Notes under the pieces: generated by a model
Databases searched by the model: none
Told to the model about the DNA's origin: nothing
Seen by the model: the letters and a program-made list of their open reading frames with translations, nothing else
Part shown: positions 12,701-27,737 of the stretch, piece by piece
Layout: every line of letters begins with the position of its first letter
How positions within the stretch are numbered: the stretch's first letter is position 1
NCBI RefSeq assembly: GCF_000002235.5
Contig: NW_022145596.1
Coordinates: 31,036,140 to 31,100,139, forward strand
Source: Strongylocentrotus purpuratus
Lineage: Eukaryota > Echinodermata > Echinoidea > Camarodonta > Strongylocentrotidae
DNA length: 64,000 bases
Reading direction: 5' to 3'
Made by a program: the position numbers and the translations under genes

Positions 12701-15700
12701 GAAGACGCAATTTTGAGCATCGGGATAATATCCCTAGTCTGAAAATAGCAGGATATTTGGCGCTCTAGAGCTGATGAAGACAGGCCTTTTGAGAGGCAGT
12801 GAAGATTGACCACTGTCCCAGTGATCCATGATGTCATACCTTCATTAGCAGGATTAATGATTATTAATGTTTTATGGCTCTCATGCCGCATTAATGGCCT
12901 ACTCAGACTGGACTAAATATGAAGCCCTTCTAAAGAAACGTGGCATAAAGAATCATCGTATAGCAAAATGAGTATACAGACTAAAACACAGCATTATACA
13001 ATGAGACATTGTAGAAAGAAACAAATTTGGAGAGGTCAATTGACAGGACAGCTGGCCAATCATTAAATGCACACTCAAAATATGCCCCGCCCACCTTTAC
13101 GCTTCTGTACGATTAGATGTCCGGACGAGAGTTCAGATTATTTTTAGCGGGATGCTGACTCTCTATTGAGATTTTCGTTTGAAATTATGCTCAAAGTTCA
13201 AACAGGCATTGGATTTTCTTCTACTGGGTAGTTGGGTACCCATTTATACATCACCTGGGTGGAGAGTGGCAAATACAGATTATTGTCTTGCCAAAGGACA
13301 TCAGTGCCCCTGGGACTTGAACCATGAACCTTGTGATCCACAGTCCGGTGACGTATTCTGTAGACCAGCAGGATCTAATTTGACTTCAAGAACAGTGATG
13401 CATCACTTTCTCTTTTCTACCTTAAGTCCATGTTTGGTTGAGTCATGTATGTCAAATATGCCTGGAATAAGGTTAATAGCTTGTAAAAATGAGCGCCAGG
13501 AGTGTCACGTATGACAGACATGAGCGCTATATATACAAGAACCCACTATTATTATTATTATTATTATTATCTGGCACGATAGTGTCATTGAGTTGTTCAT
13601 AGAAGCTTGCCTTTGTTACAAGTAGATGTCCTAATACTAACCCTGTAAGGCTGTAACCGATCATCGGATCTGGGGCTGATCGGGGCTGATCGATGAAAAT
13701 GATCGGAAAACAATCAGCAGAATTTTTAAATTTTTAAATAATTTTTTAATGCTCAATTATTATTTTTTTTAAAGATAATTTTTGCTGATAAAGATCAAAG
13801 GTGCGAGGGTGTACTCACTCCGATCTTCCGATCCGATCAAAGCCCAACTTACAGGGTTGCCTAATTAATACTCCAAGATATATTGACATCAGATATCCCA
13901 TCACCTAACGCTGAGCAAAATATCTCGAGCTAATTTCTCAAGGTCGAGTTTCAAGTTTCAAGGTTGAATCTCGAGCTGATGAAGACGCGATTTGTAACTT
14001 CGGGATTATTTTCCAAATCAGAATTAGCAGGCTATTTGGCAATCTCGAGATGATGAAGACGCGCCTCTTGAGTCCGCATTGTTTGGGTCCCTGTTAACCC
14101 TTGTCGTGGTTTGTCGATCGTTGTTTATAATTTGGAGGTTTCGCAATCTCAAAGTTTATAATAATAACATAATGATCTAAATGAAGCCCTTTTTTATTTG
14201 TTTTTTATAATTTCTGAAAGAAGTAACAGGAATTTACTGCTATCAACTGAGCTGATACTGAGTGGCAAAGTCGGGCATTCAACCGTATCAGAGGAAATTT
14301 AATTTACTCCAAGGGTAATATCCCATGAGCTGCAATCTGTAAACAGATGAGACACTTAACTCGCTTGCTTGTCACATATTCTCTCTTGGCTTAACAAGTT
14401 ACATGTAGATGCATTAATGTGTTGAGAGATAGAGAGGAAAGGGGAGGGATGGATTAATTCTTCCAGACCAGGTGCAAAAAATGAAAAAAGAACGGTGCCT
14501 GGTACTCATTTTTGCTGTCTTACCTGGCGCTATTTAAGTCAGGAACAGTGGGGTAAAAATCGCCCAGCGCCAGCTTACAGAAAGGCTTGATTTTAATAGC
14601 AGTATGTTTTTCATGCTTTAGTCACTAGCACTTTAATAGCAGCAAGTCCAATTTTCCCAGTTCATGAACTTAACGCTGTCATCAACGTGTATTTCTAACT
14701 TACGAGAAGAATGCTAACGACCTGTAATGTAACTTTAAAGATGAACAAAAAGCAAGCTAATAAAAGTACAAGAAAGCTTTTTAAAAGTACTACCTTTATG
14801 ATTGTCATGAATTCACACAGGTTGTCACTTAGTTTTCACTTGGGTAATGATAGCGTTAAAGTACACTTCACTCAGTTTACTCATGCTGTCTAGCATTTCA
14901 CAATTCATGGTAAAACTACAAGTCAAATACAGACCTGCCAACCAGTACGATTTTAGTCGTATTTTGTACGATTTTTAGAACCAAATACGACAGTACAATT
15001 TTCCTCAATAAAATATGATTTTCAAAAAAAAAAAAAATGTTTATTGTGTGTGTGTGTGCTATTTTTTATGGTAAATTGCCCATTCTGTCCTGTAAATGAT
15101 CCTACAAGCATCTCACATCGGCAATTTGGGGATGTTCATTGGTTCATCGAACACACCAGTCGTGACGAGATCATGCATATTCAACCAATGATCCATTAAA
15201 AAAAAATATTCCTGTACGAACTATAAGAGGCATTGATTCGCGTAACAGTGCCTGTTTTTTTTTAAAGAATACAACTGTTGTCAGCAAAATACAACTTTTG
15301 GGATCAAAGAATACAGTTTTTGAACTCCTGAGGTTGGCAGGTCTGCATTTATAGCTCTACAATATCTAATTACATTTCCCCTAATCGGAACGTCAAAAGG
15401 AAACAGTGTAAACAATACCACGCACATATATAGCAAATCTTGTTAAAGAATCAGGGAACTGCTTTAGTTTGAATGTCATATCGTACGAATCGTTAAACTG
15501 GGTGGGGCTTATCGTGAGCATGCATAGATGAATGACCAGTATAGCCATGTCAATTGATCTCTTCAAAACTAGTTTCTTTATATAATATTATCTAGTCTGT
15601 ACTCCTCTATAGACTCCTTTTGCTATAAACCAATTATTTACATAACATTTCTTAAGAGTTTTGTGTAGATTTGCAGTACTCTGAACACGCTCTATAGATG

Positions 15701-18700
15701 GGTATCTGGTACACAGTTTGGCCAGTTTTGGATCACTTGGAAAGTTACAGTTCCTTACAAATATTGGTGATGAAGAAAATTGTTTCCATACTCACCTTTC
15801 GAAGATAACGTTCTATTTATGCCTTGAATCTCAAATAATGACAAAAACAACAACATCAACAATCCATAGCAGAACAATCTTTGGAGGGAGATTTGTCCAC
15901 TGTCCAGCCTCGGATATAATAGTGACACAAGTACATGTACATGTATATCCACGGTCCAGCAGTGCAGATATGGCCCATACATATTTTATGATTGTTTCCT
16001 TGTACTGCTTTTAATTCAAATCTAACTGAATAGGGTATTTATGCTTTCAATCTTAAATAATGACAAAAACAACAACATCAACAATCCATAGCAGAACAAT
16101 CTTTGGAGGGAGATTTGTCCAGTGTCCAGCCTCGGATATAATAGTGACATGAGTACGAGTACTACGGTCCAGCAGTGCAGATATGACCCAGACATATTAT
16201 TTGATTGTTTCCTTGTATTGCTTTCTGTTTTCAATTCAAATCTAACTAAATAGGGTTTTTAAACTGATGAGATGAATCAAGGAAAAACAAGTTTCAACCT
16301 ATTGTATGGCCTTGACCAACAATGTGTTACCTTCCAGTATTTTGATAGAGAAATTTAAACAATATGAATTGCTCTAACTGTGCATTTACATTGAAATACC
16401 TAAATAAGTTGCCATGAAATAGTTTTTTCAAATCTCTATACCCCTTTTTGTGTTGTTGTTGTTCAAAGTTGAACAATTGAATAAGATTCAGACTGTTAAT
16501 CTTATCTACAGTATACTGCTTTACAGAATAGAAAACATCCTGTGGGTTTAACCAAATTTCAGGGTTGGGTTAGGGAAAGAAAGAATTATGATTGTTTTGA
16601 TAAATTTTCCAGAGGAAAATATTTGCCAGGGGATACAGGGGAGTTGACAGAGTTATGTTCGAAGATACAGTTGTCATACCTGTGCTCTACTTTAGGAAGA
16701 GAGATAAGGCCTGTTTTCATCAGCTCGAGTTTGCCAAATAACCCGCTATTTTCAGACTCTGGATATTATCCCGAAGCGTGAAATTGCGTCTTCACCCAAC
16801 TGATACGCTCATCACAAGCTAGCTAAGACGGGTGCAAATTAGCCCGCTATTTCCCCAACATCAGGATATTTTGGAGACAAGATTAAGATTTCTCAGGATA
16901 TTTCCTTGACCAAATATATCTTGCTAATTGCAACTGCGGGCTGATGAGGACGCAAATGAACTGGTTAATTTGCGATTGGTATAGTTAAAATAGCGGGTTA
17001 TTAATTTGGCTAACTCGAGCTGATGAAAACAGTAACCAGAGTAATTATGGGGATGGGGTGCGGGCGTTCTATTTCCAGATAGGATGAGTGACGGACAGTT
17101 TGGGGTCATTAGAGGTATCTCCTGACAATGATCTATCTTACTTCAAAACAAAGGATGTGGTGATGACATACCTATCTTGTGCAGTTTCCACAGATGTTAG
17201 TGGTTAGGTATCCTAACATTCAGTTTCTACACTGGGTTGGAGTTGTTATGACAGAGTCCCAATTCTGCACCTAGAAATGAAGTGTCAAATTTTTGAATGC
17301 TCTGTAAACTGAAATGTTATATGATTTGAATCTTATGAGCCTACTAATTTTTTTATTTATTTTTTTAATTTTTATTAACTGTTTCGTTCTTTTGATTATT
17401 GGTTTTACACAATTTATATCAATCATTTTAACTTAGTAAAAATTTTATGAATAGCACAAATGTATATTTGGTAAAAAAAGAAAAGAAAGATGTATACCAA
17501 GAAGCAGAATTAATTGAGGTTAGCACTATTTCAGGTGCAACATGATTATTTCAAAATCAAAGACATTTACATTATCACTGACAGTGAAAATGTTGTCAAA
17601 GGTAGCATTTTATTGTAAACCCATTTTTATGCACTGTATTTCATTTGCAGTTGACCTTTTGTTTTACTAGTTTATAGACTCTTTCTTTAAAACTATACCT
17701 GGATCCATGATAACAATAGCAAACTCAATGTCATCACAATGGCATGACAATCAGCAAAGTGAGTAAACATGAGACTCGAGGCCCATTTACACAGCCCCCC
17801 AAAATATTTGAAAAACCATCATTTTCTGTTTTTGGACTGCCATTTACACTACTGAAAAAACCCATAAGAAGCTGTTGGTGTTTAATAATTCTAATTTTTT
17901 GGTGAATTTCGCGCATGTGTCACATGTCACCGCCCAACTTGCGTTAGCGCGAAGCAAGGAGAGTCACATGATCTAAAACCAGAAAGGTGTTTTGAGAGCA
18001 AGCATTTACACTTCTCAAACCTGTGAAATTTCTGCCAGCGTTTCAAAAACCACACCCCAGACCATAGGTGGGTTTTTAACTTTGTTGTTGTTGTTGTGTT
18101 AATTGGTGGTTGCTTAGCAACTTATGATGAAATATCAAAATGTGAGAAAAACTGATGGTTTCTGCTTTCAGTATAAATGCAACTCATACCCTGCCAGTGA
18201 TTATTATATTAGGGCTAGAATCATCTCCAGATCCCAGTACAGGCCAGTCAGAGCTATTTATATCCTACTTGTTTCTTTATAATCTTACCTATAATATCTT
18301 TACCGTGCCTGTTCACAATTGTACCCCCCCCCCTCCCTCGCCCTTACCCTCACCTGTCAAGTGTCATAGCCTGTTTAGATTGTGGGAAATTAATAATAAA
18401 TTTGTGTAAAAATAACACGTAGTATAACAAATCATCATAAATATAGCAAAAGGAGCGTAGAGACTAGATAACAATGTCATATAAAGAAACGTTGTATACA
18501 GATCATCGTATACAGAAAGGAGCATACAGACTAGATAACAACATTGTAAAAAGAATCTAGTTTTTCTGAGCTCAGTTGATATGACAGCTGGCCAATCATT
18601 AGTGCATGCTCACGATAAGCTCCACCCAGTTATGATTTTGTGCACGACACGACTTTAAGACTTGAACGTTTCACTACATGATGTTTAATGTTTGCCCCGC

Positions 18701-20487
18701 ATGTGTTAGCACGGAAGTAAGGGGAGTCATGTGAGCAAAATTCGGTATCTTACCAAAGTTTGCTTTTACACTGCAAAAAATCACTGAAACTTTGGCAGGC
18801 GTTTTAAGAAACCACACTCCAGAGGTGGGGCTGTTTTATTTCAATTTTTTGTTGTGTTTGCCGGAAGTTCCTATGCAACTAACGGCAAAACACTGGGATG
18901 TAAGAAAAATTTATGATTTTTTGTTGTTGCAGTGTAAACGCAGCTATTAGATGTCCATATCTTCTCAAATGCATTACATAAACAGGAAAAGATAATATCT
19001 TTCTTCACCACACAAATAAGTTTGGATGGATGATACTATAAATTGGAAATTGAATTGCTCGAGGCAAAAAAGAAAGGAAAGGGAGAAAATGGAGAAGAAA
19101 ACACAATTAAAGGCAATAATCTTGGAGACAGTGGTATCCATTTATTTATTATTTGAAACATTATCCCTATCAGATTGCAGTGAAAGCAGCTCATTTGGAT
19201 GGGTAGATATTGGATTCTATGTACATGTAGTTGATAGAAGGATGTCATTTCCTGACTGCTCCTGGGATGAGTGGTTTTGGGACAGTTTTATGAGCAAAAA
19301 CAACCGTGACTGGTGCCAGTTAAATCAACAGTTGGCAATCATAAGAGGCCTGTCCTTATCAGCTTGAGTTTACCAAATAACCCGCTATTTTAGCTATCCT
19401 GAACGAAAATTATCCTGCTAATGTGGTCCTCATCAGCCCGCAGTTGCAATTAGCGAGATATTTGGTTGAGGAAATATCCTGAGAAATCTTGGTCGTTTCC
19501 AAAATATCCCACTAATTTGGAATATCAGGCTAATTTGCATCCGTACGTCTGAGCCATTTTGTGATGAGCGTATCGGTCTGGTTAAGACGCAATTTCAAGC
19601 TTCGGGATAATATCCCGAGTCTGAAAAAAGCGGGTTATTTGGCAAACTCGAGCTGATGAGGACAGGCCTAAGTTAAGTTACTCTGGGATGAAATCAGAAT
19701 GTATATAAACTCTTGTTTGTCCATGTAATGCTTTCTCTCGTTCTAGGGTATTCTATTATATGAATATTATTTAGACTGTCGTGGGGGCGGAGAAAGAACA
19801 TATTTTTAGACAAATGTTGAATGCTTAAGAACTGGTTGATAAACACTGGATATATTAAACTTTTATGGAAGACTCACTGATAATGTTTGTAGAGGACATT
19901 ATGACTTGCTCTACACAGCCTACTTGAATATTGCATTTCAAATGTTTTTTCTTTTGAGACGACAGAAACATGAGTTTAGAAATAAACAATTCGCAGATGA
20001 TATTTTTTATCAGATACTCTTATTTCCCTGATCTATTTAGTCCAACATTAAGAGAAATTGTTATATTAGAAAGACATATTTGTGAATTTTTCGGAGAAAA
20101 GTGAGAGAAATTGGAAAGACTGTTTAAGGATACAAACCATAAAGTACATCCTAACCATACATTATCATTGCTTAGATGAGCTAGACGTAGAGAATGTGAA
20201 TGATAAGCACCGACTTAGTATGAAATCGAGTGTGAACGGACATGTAGTTTTGAAAATGGACAGACGGACAGATAAAGACAGGCAAATGGAGAGATGGGGA
20301 GTGAGAGAGGGAGAGAGAGGGGGTGGGAGAGAGAAAGACAGAGGCAGAGGCAGAGAGAGAGAAAGAGAGAGAAAGAAAGATAGAAACAGACAGAGACAAA
20401 GACAGACAGAGGGCGAGAGGGAGAGAGAGAGGGGGAGAGAGAGGGGGAGGAAGAGAGAGAGAGAGAGAGGGGGGGGGGGAGGGAGGG

Positions 20488-20521
<34 letters not shown>

Positions 20522-23500
20522 GGGTGATGAGGATGATAGGGATAGACATTGATAGCACAGCACTTTACGAACCACATTATAAAATATGCAATGGACTGAA
20601 GTACATCTAGAAGAAGAGTTACACTGGGATTATTCGAAAGAGAAGTAAAGGGAGAAAGTAATTGCTAGAAAATTTGTCATGAATTATATGACTATAGGTA
20701 AAAAAAGGATAAAGATACCATTAAAAAGATCAAAATAGAGAGAAAAGAGATGGATAGAAAGATATATATAGTTTTATCTAGAAACAGATAACTTGCATGC
20801 ATACCCATCTTTAAAAAAACAAAATCCAGGTGTTGTTGTACATGTACGTTACAGGAAATTCAGGTGAACTGAATCAAATAAGCTTACTGAGTTGAGACAT
20901 TAACAGCATGCAATTTATATAACAAGAAAACAAGCCACCACTCCCTGGGAGGATGCCAGTATGAATAAAGATAATCATGAAAACGGTATGGCTAGTGATT
21001 TGAGACAGTTCACAGCCATTTATAGAAAGAGAAAAAAGCCACCACTCTCTAGGAAGATGACGGTATGAATAATGTAATCATCAAAACGGTATGGCTAGTG
21101 ATCTGAGACAGTTAACAGCAAAGAGAAGAACAAAACTCCTCTTATCCAGGGACATGCCAATACCAGTAAAGATTTACAAGAAGATAATCAAACGTTTCTA
21201 CTTTTGCTGGTGGTAAGTGAAGATGCTGCTAAGATGAGCGATGAAGTGAAGTGAAGCTGATGGGTTGGGGTAGCCAGGCATGAAATGGTGTTTGTGATGC
21301 ACCGGTGTAACAAGCAGCTAGGAGCAATGCATGATCAGGGTTTCTTAAGGGGAGGATGGTAGGTGAAATGAGATTACCAGATAGAAGCATCTCATCCTTC
21401 TAAAGATGCATTCCCACTGGTATCATCTGCAAGTCATGCTGTGATGGATTTTATCTAATGCTGTAATCCATATTGCATGTTCCCTTGCTCATCAAACCGT
21501 GATAGCTGATTAGAAGTCTGCAGTCACACACTCTTAATTTGACTGTTGAACACAATTCTGTAAGTCTTGAGCCAAGCCTAACTCTGTCAATCTCTCGCTG
21601 TTTCAAAGCAGCCATAGTATATAGCCTATGGGGTGCAGCAGACCATGATCTCTGCATAGTCTCAGATTGCAGACACTGTTAGGCACAATGACTGACTTGG
21701 GTTTGTGCATGCAAACTACCAGACTAGTCCTGACTAGACTAGACTAGACTAGATGACATACATAGGCCTACTATCTTGTCAATTTTGTAAACACTTGATA
21801 GTGTGAAAGATACTTTCGTTTAGATTAGAAGAGGATATCTTAGGTCCTAATAAGCTTATAATTAGCTACATCTCATTTGGCATGGATGTAAAAGGAGTGG
21901 TGTTTGTAAATCCAGTCAGTTATGAAATTCAAGGTAATGCTGATAACTGTAAGTCTCCAATGAAGTGATGAATGTAATACCACTTAACAGTAGCTTCCAT
22001 TTAGATATTGCTTCAAAGACAGTGACAGGTCTATTATGAAATTATGTGTTGCAACCAGAGTTTTTAAAGGGGGCACAGGTTTTAAAACCTCTCTGAAAAA
22101 TGGTTCTCATGCCTGTATCTTTCCCCATATACTTGCAAAGAATTATATAGCTATCTTCCCAAATGCTCAGTCTAGCAAGAGGGGAGGGAGAAAAAATAAA
22201 GAGATAAAGGAAATGAAACAAATGTTCTCAATGTTTAGGACATGTTTTGTAATTAGTCATGGGGAGGTGGATTGGCAGTTGCCTATCATCATTTTTAGCA
22301 TTTTATTAACTTGTATGAAAGAGGTACATGTGTGTGCATTTTACAGAAATTAATGAATACAGTTCAAACTGTCTCATTGGTCACTTCTCTATAGAGGCCA
22401 CCTGTGCATAGTGGCCTTGTATAAATGATGTCTGTCTCGAGGAATGAATGTGTTGTAGAACCTGTTTAGAGAGGACATCTTGTTACAGAAGCACCCATTG
22501 ATGTTTCCCTTGATTGACCTCAATAGACAGGTTTGACTGTATTTTTCTCTCTTTCTCCACTATCGGACTTGTGCCCCTCTTGCCCAGCGGTAGGCCTATC
22601 AGTCATCACTCAGTAAAGTGTGTTTACATCCCTAGTCACATGAGCTCAGAGGATCCAAATCAGGCCTCTCTTCTCCTACGATGAAGAGGCGGAAGATTAA
22701 ATCCAGAAGAAAAAATGAGGAGACCCCGCTAATCGGTTTTGGGAGATGCTCCAAGCACTAACAGTCCCATCTAATCGTTTTTGTGCGTGCTATGCATGCC
22801 CTTGTTCATATGTGCCTGTGCATGGTGACTCACTGCTTGGGATCAAATTGTGCTTCAGGGAGGGATGAAAGATGTAAAGGAAGAGAGAAAACAATCAAGG
22901 CCTCTTCCATTTCATCCCGACATGAGGATGGAGAAGGAAAGATGGTGTGTTCCAAACAAAGATAGATGAGGTTTGTAGTCACTATAATACACCAGTGCAC
23001 CTACATGCAGATGGGATATATGAAGAAAGGAATATATAGGTTTTTATTAATACTTTAATAACAGAACTTCAAGACATTATTGCAGCTCAATATTATAACA
23101 AAATTAGACATACATATTTAATGGATATTTTTGTTGTTGTTATGTATGAAATCAGAAATCTAATATTATGCTATGTAATTTTGAGAATATTGAAATGTAT
23201 TATTAATGGTATAGTCATGCAAGCACTCGTTGCATAGTTTGCATGTATTTGCCAATATTTAGAAAAGCATTCGAAGCCCTCAATTAGATTGTTTTTCTAA
23301 TTTTCATACAATTATATTTTCTTATTACTCTAATATGTTACATCAATTTACACATTTAGTAGGTACTGAGCACATTTTTAATTTTTTTTTTTACTATACC
23401 TGAGATCTCTGAATTTGAGACCATTATCCATTCAAAATATGTCTAATGAAATGAAAATGATAAAGTGAGAAGGTATTGCCCTTCTCCCTTCTGGCATATG

Positions 23501-26500
23501 ATTGATATGATTGATATCTCTTTAACTGACCACAGGATGACTTAACCCATAGGAATCTAGACCAGTTGGATCGATACCAACTACCAAATTAATATAGTCA
23601 CACAAACTAATTCCATACATGCCAGGTAGCACCTGAAGTCATTAATTTAAGAGCTTGGCATTGTTTCATACTTGGCAATACAAGTGCACAAACCTTTTCA
23701 CATGTAGATCATTACATGTACTCATCTGACGAGTATGAAAAGATGACCATTGATGGTACTGACTCATTCACTCTGGAATTCATGAAAGCCTGAGAGAAAA
23801 CAGTATATTTAGTTTTGTTTCACTTTTGGTCTACATATACCTCTCGAGAATCTTCAAAAGTTCAAAGCCAAATTATAGTCACAAATTTCATGTTTTGAAT
23901 GGTGTGATAAATTTGGCTGTGTTCACATCTTCAAAATGGCGGAATAGTGTAAAATTTTAGTCTGCTATGTTCACATCTTCTGTAGATAAGGGATGTATCA
24001 TTTCAGAGTGCTAACTTCAATGTGCATGTTTTGATTATTCTGGGGCAAACATGTCAAAGGTCACCATCAAAGCCATCTAGAATAGTTGATAAATCCATTT
24101 ATTTACCTGAGGAAAGAAATGGAGGAAATAAAATTGAACTCCTTTGCAGAGGATAATTTCATTCTTTAGTTTAGCTTAATGAATTACAGTCAGTTTTTCG
24201 AGGGGCTTTCTTGGTGTACGTTATATACAGAAAAGGGATATATTTGGTATGCATTTTATCATTCTGATTAGCAATTTCCAAGAAGTGTCTGCACCCTTCT
24301 TAATGAAAGTCTTGATTTAAAGATAAAGTTGAGTTCTGGTCATGGGATTGCAATCATTGCATTGTGAAAGAAAAGGTGTGAAATGGATCTGAAAAAGTTG
24401 ATCATGTAGCATGTAAGTATTGGTGTGTACTGCAAGGTTCTGGAGTCAACAAAATCATTATAAATTTGGCCCAGTCTTGATAAAGTAACAAGCACTGTAC
24501 ACAGAAATAATAATAACTAGACATGTAATACTTGTTTGGAACAAGTATAGGTGGGCTGGTCAACTAAAATTTGAGACAAAATAGAGCAAAAATAAGCGAC
24601 ATACTGCTAACAAATTCTTAAAAAACAACATTATGTAGATTCATAACGTGAACTAAATTCACCTTCTATAGGCATAACACGCAAATTATGAAGTTTTTGA
24701 CATGAGGCCTTTAATCAAAATTTTCACTATGATGACGTCATCAAAATGAAAAATGGTTATTACTGCGCTTGTAGAAAATTGTCTTAGCTACAACATATCG
24801 AAATTTGGAAGAAAATTGATCAATATTTACAGAGATACAATCAATTTTACATAAATATGCTGACGTCATAATATGCAAATTCGTATTTTGAGTTCCAAGG
24901 CCATTGTGATGATGTCACGATACACTTAATGGCCAAATGAGACATGGAATCATATTTCCGACTCATACTCTATCTAAATATGAAAAAAAATTGAGGATCC
25001 CGGTGCATTTCAAAGAGCTATAATGGATTTTGTATAGGCATGTTTTTGCCCATATATGCTATGTATTAAAAGAGCTCGCGCGCACTGACATTTATCTTGA
25101 ATTTACGCTCATCTTGTTAATAATGGTCATAAAGAGATAAACATGGTATCAAATTCCTTGAAAAAATATGAGAAATATCATGAAAGAAAAAAAAATGGCG
25201 ATTCTATGTTTTGTAATGGTGTTACGCGCGAAAACGCGCGTGCATGCTCGTACGCGCGATTTTTTATAAAATGCTTAAAATGACCTGAAACGTATGCAAA
25301 ATAAATTTGAGACGATTTTGAGCATTTAAAAATTTTGCGCGCGCACTGACGCGCGGACGTACGCGCACGCGCGCGTTTTTTGACCTAAAATTGACTGGAC
25401 TGATATTGACCTTGATCATAATAAATATGAATGAGAAATACCTTTTGGTTATGAAGATATGATCATGAGTTTATTTTCAGAAAATTTCACAAAATGGCGC
25501 CTAGATGACGGCATCAGTCAAGGTCAAGGTTGAAAACCTTACATTGCTTTGTCCATATGCCTATACATATGTGTGTCAAATTTCATTTTATTTAATTCAG
25601 CCATTTTTAAGTTATCTTGCTAACAAAAAAGTGGTAAGAATTAAGAAAAATAAATAATAAAGAAATAAAGGCGATTTTAACAAAAATATAAGGTGGTCTG
25701 TATTAGATACAGCCCACCTGATAATAATAGCTAGTTCTTATATAGCGCTTTTCAGGACCGAAGGCCCTCTCAAAGCGCTTTACAGATGTAAATATTATTA
25801 CCCCGGTCATAGGATTCAGGCTTACCCGCACACAATGTATGCACATTCTCCACTCCCTGGGGAGCATTCCAGCCAGGCGTCTTTTTTACAAGCGCACACG
25901 TGCTAATCTAACCACATTAGCTTTCGCATCCTACCGGGTACCCATTTAACACCTGGGTGGAGAGTGGCAAATGTAGATCAATGTCTTGCCAAAGGACATT
26001 AGTGCCGCGGTGGGACTTGAACCGCGAACCTTGTGATCCACAGTCCGGTGACATATCCACTCGTCCATGACACCTCTACAGGAAAGATGTATATGGGACT
26101 ACACAAATGTTGTCTGGCCTACTTACCTTGATTTCCTTATCTTTCTATGCTCATTACTCAGCCAGTATACATTTTCTACCAAAATTGTTAGGCAAATGAC
26201 ATTTATTTGTAATCTTGAACATTCAGTGTGGTTGATTCTGTGAGAATTCATTTTCTTTTTTTACCAGAACTCAAGTTTATCTTTAAAGTCGTGATAATGA
26301 CCTCCACCATGCATAAAGTACAGTTTGTCACCATGTCGTATCTATCTGACCATCTACAGTCTGTTGGTAATACATAGCTGGCCACTTTCAGGCCAGCCCT
26401 TAAGGTATGGTAGCCATAATGGAAAGTCAACATGTTCAGCCTCCGTCTCAATTAGCCGACGATCTCTCTCAATTATCACAGCTCATCTCGTCCATTTTGT

Positions 26501-27098
26501 TTAAATTTGTTCTCATCTATGCGTGATGTAGCAAACAATGTGATGGGATGGCTCGTGATGGCTTTAGTGATGAGGGACAGGAAATTGAAGGAGCAGATCA
26601 ATGAAAGTAATGAGACAGGAGATGATATCGTCTGTTTAGTGCGAGAAGGATGTTAACTCTGTGTAAAATCATGAGTTAATACCCATCTGACTCCAAATGA
26701 CAATGAACTGCATTACCTACATGTAGGGTTGATATTGTCTGTTTGGAACCAGAAGGCTTTTGACTCTGTAAATTGATGAGTTAGTGCCTTTCTGGCTCCA
26801 AATGACAATAAACTGTTATATCAAAGGTTCATAATGTCTGCTCCTTGTCAGAATAGCATCTTCTCGTATCATTTTAGATACTTTAAATGCCCTTTTGGTT
26901 CTCAGATATTATCATTATCTGATTATTATCCATGGGAGTGACGTGTGTAGATTCCTGTTGTAATACCAATGTTGGGTACCCCTGCAGAGGTTTTAGAATA
27001 TAAGATGACGTCAGATTTAACCAGTGGCACTTCAATCATAGATGATTAATGAACTGTCCGTCATACTTCATACTTTAAATCATTTACTTCTCTCAATC

Positions 27099-27137
<39 letters not shown>

Positions 27138-27637
27138 CTCTCTCACTCTCCCTCCCTCCTCCTCCTCCTCCTCCTCCTCCTCCTCCTCCTCCTCCTCCTC
27201 CTCCTCCCCTTCCTCTCTTCACATCCATTCCATTCCCCTTTTCTTTGTGTGTCATATTACATCATTCATGACTGTTCTCTTCTCTCATTTCTCACTTGTG
27301 GAAAAGGCCATCCATTAAAGTCTGTTAGCAAGAATTGATGAGTGTATTGACATCCTATATAACTATATAACCGCCATTCTTCTCTCTGTCTCTCTCTCTG
27401 TCTCTCTCTCTCTCTCTTTGTCCCTCTTCTGAGTCTACATGCCTCCCTCTATCTTTTTCTTAGTGCATGTGTGTGTGTGTGCCGGTGTGAGTGTGTATGT
27501 GTGTCTTTATCTCCCTCTCTCTCTCACTCTCTCTCTTTCTCTCTCTCTTTCTAGTCTCCATGCTTAAAGTCTAGCTGTCAGCGAACGTTTGAGATTGTAC
27601 TGACATCTTCATGTGTTATCCATGGCACTGTCTGTGA

Positions 27638-27669
<32 letters not shown>

Positions 27670-27676
27670 GTCTCCT

Positions 27677-27737
<61 letters not shown>

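Noticed and set aside
25722-26083. Possible tRNA gene on the minus strand near 26000-26075
   Set aside because: Part of a repeated 360-bp SINE family with copies at 11640, 13214 and 32060.
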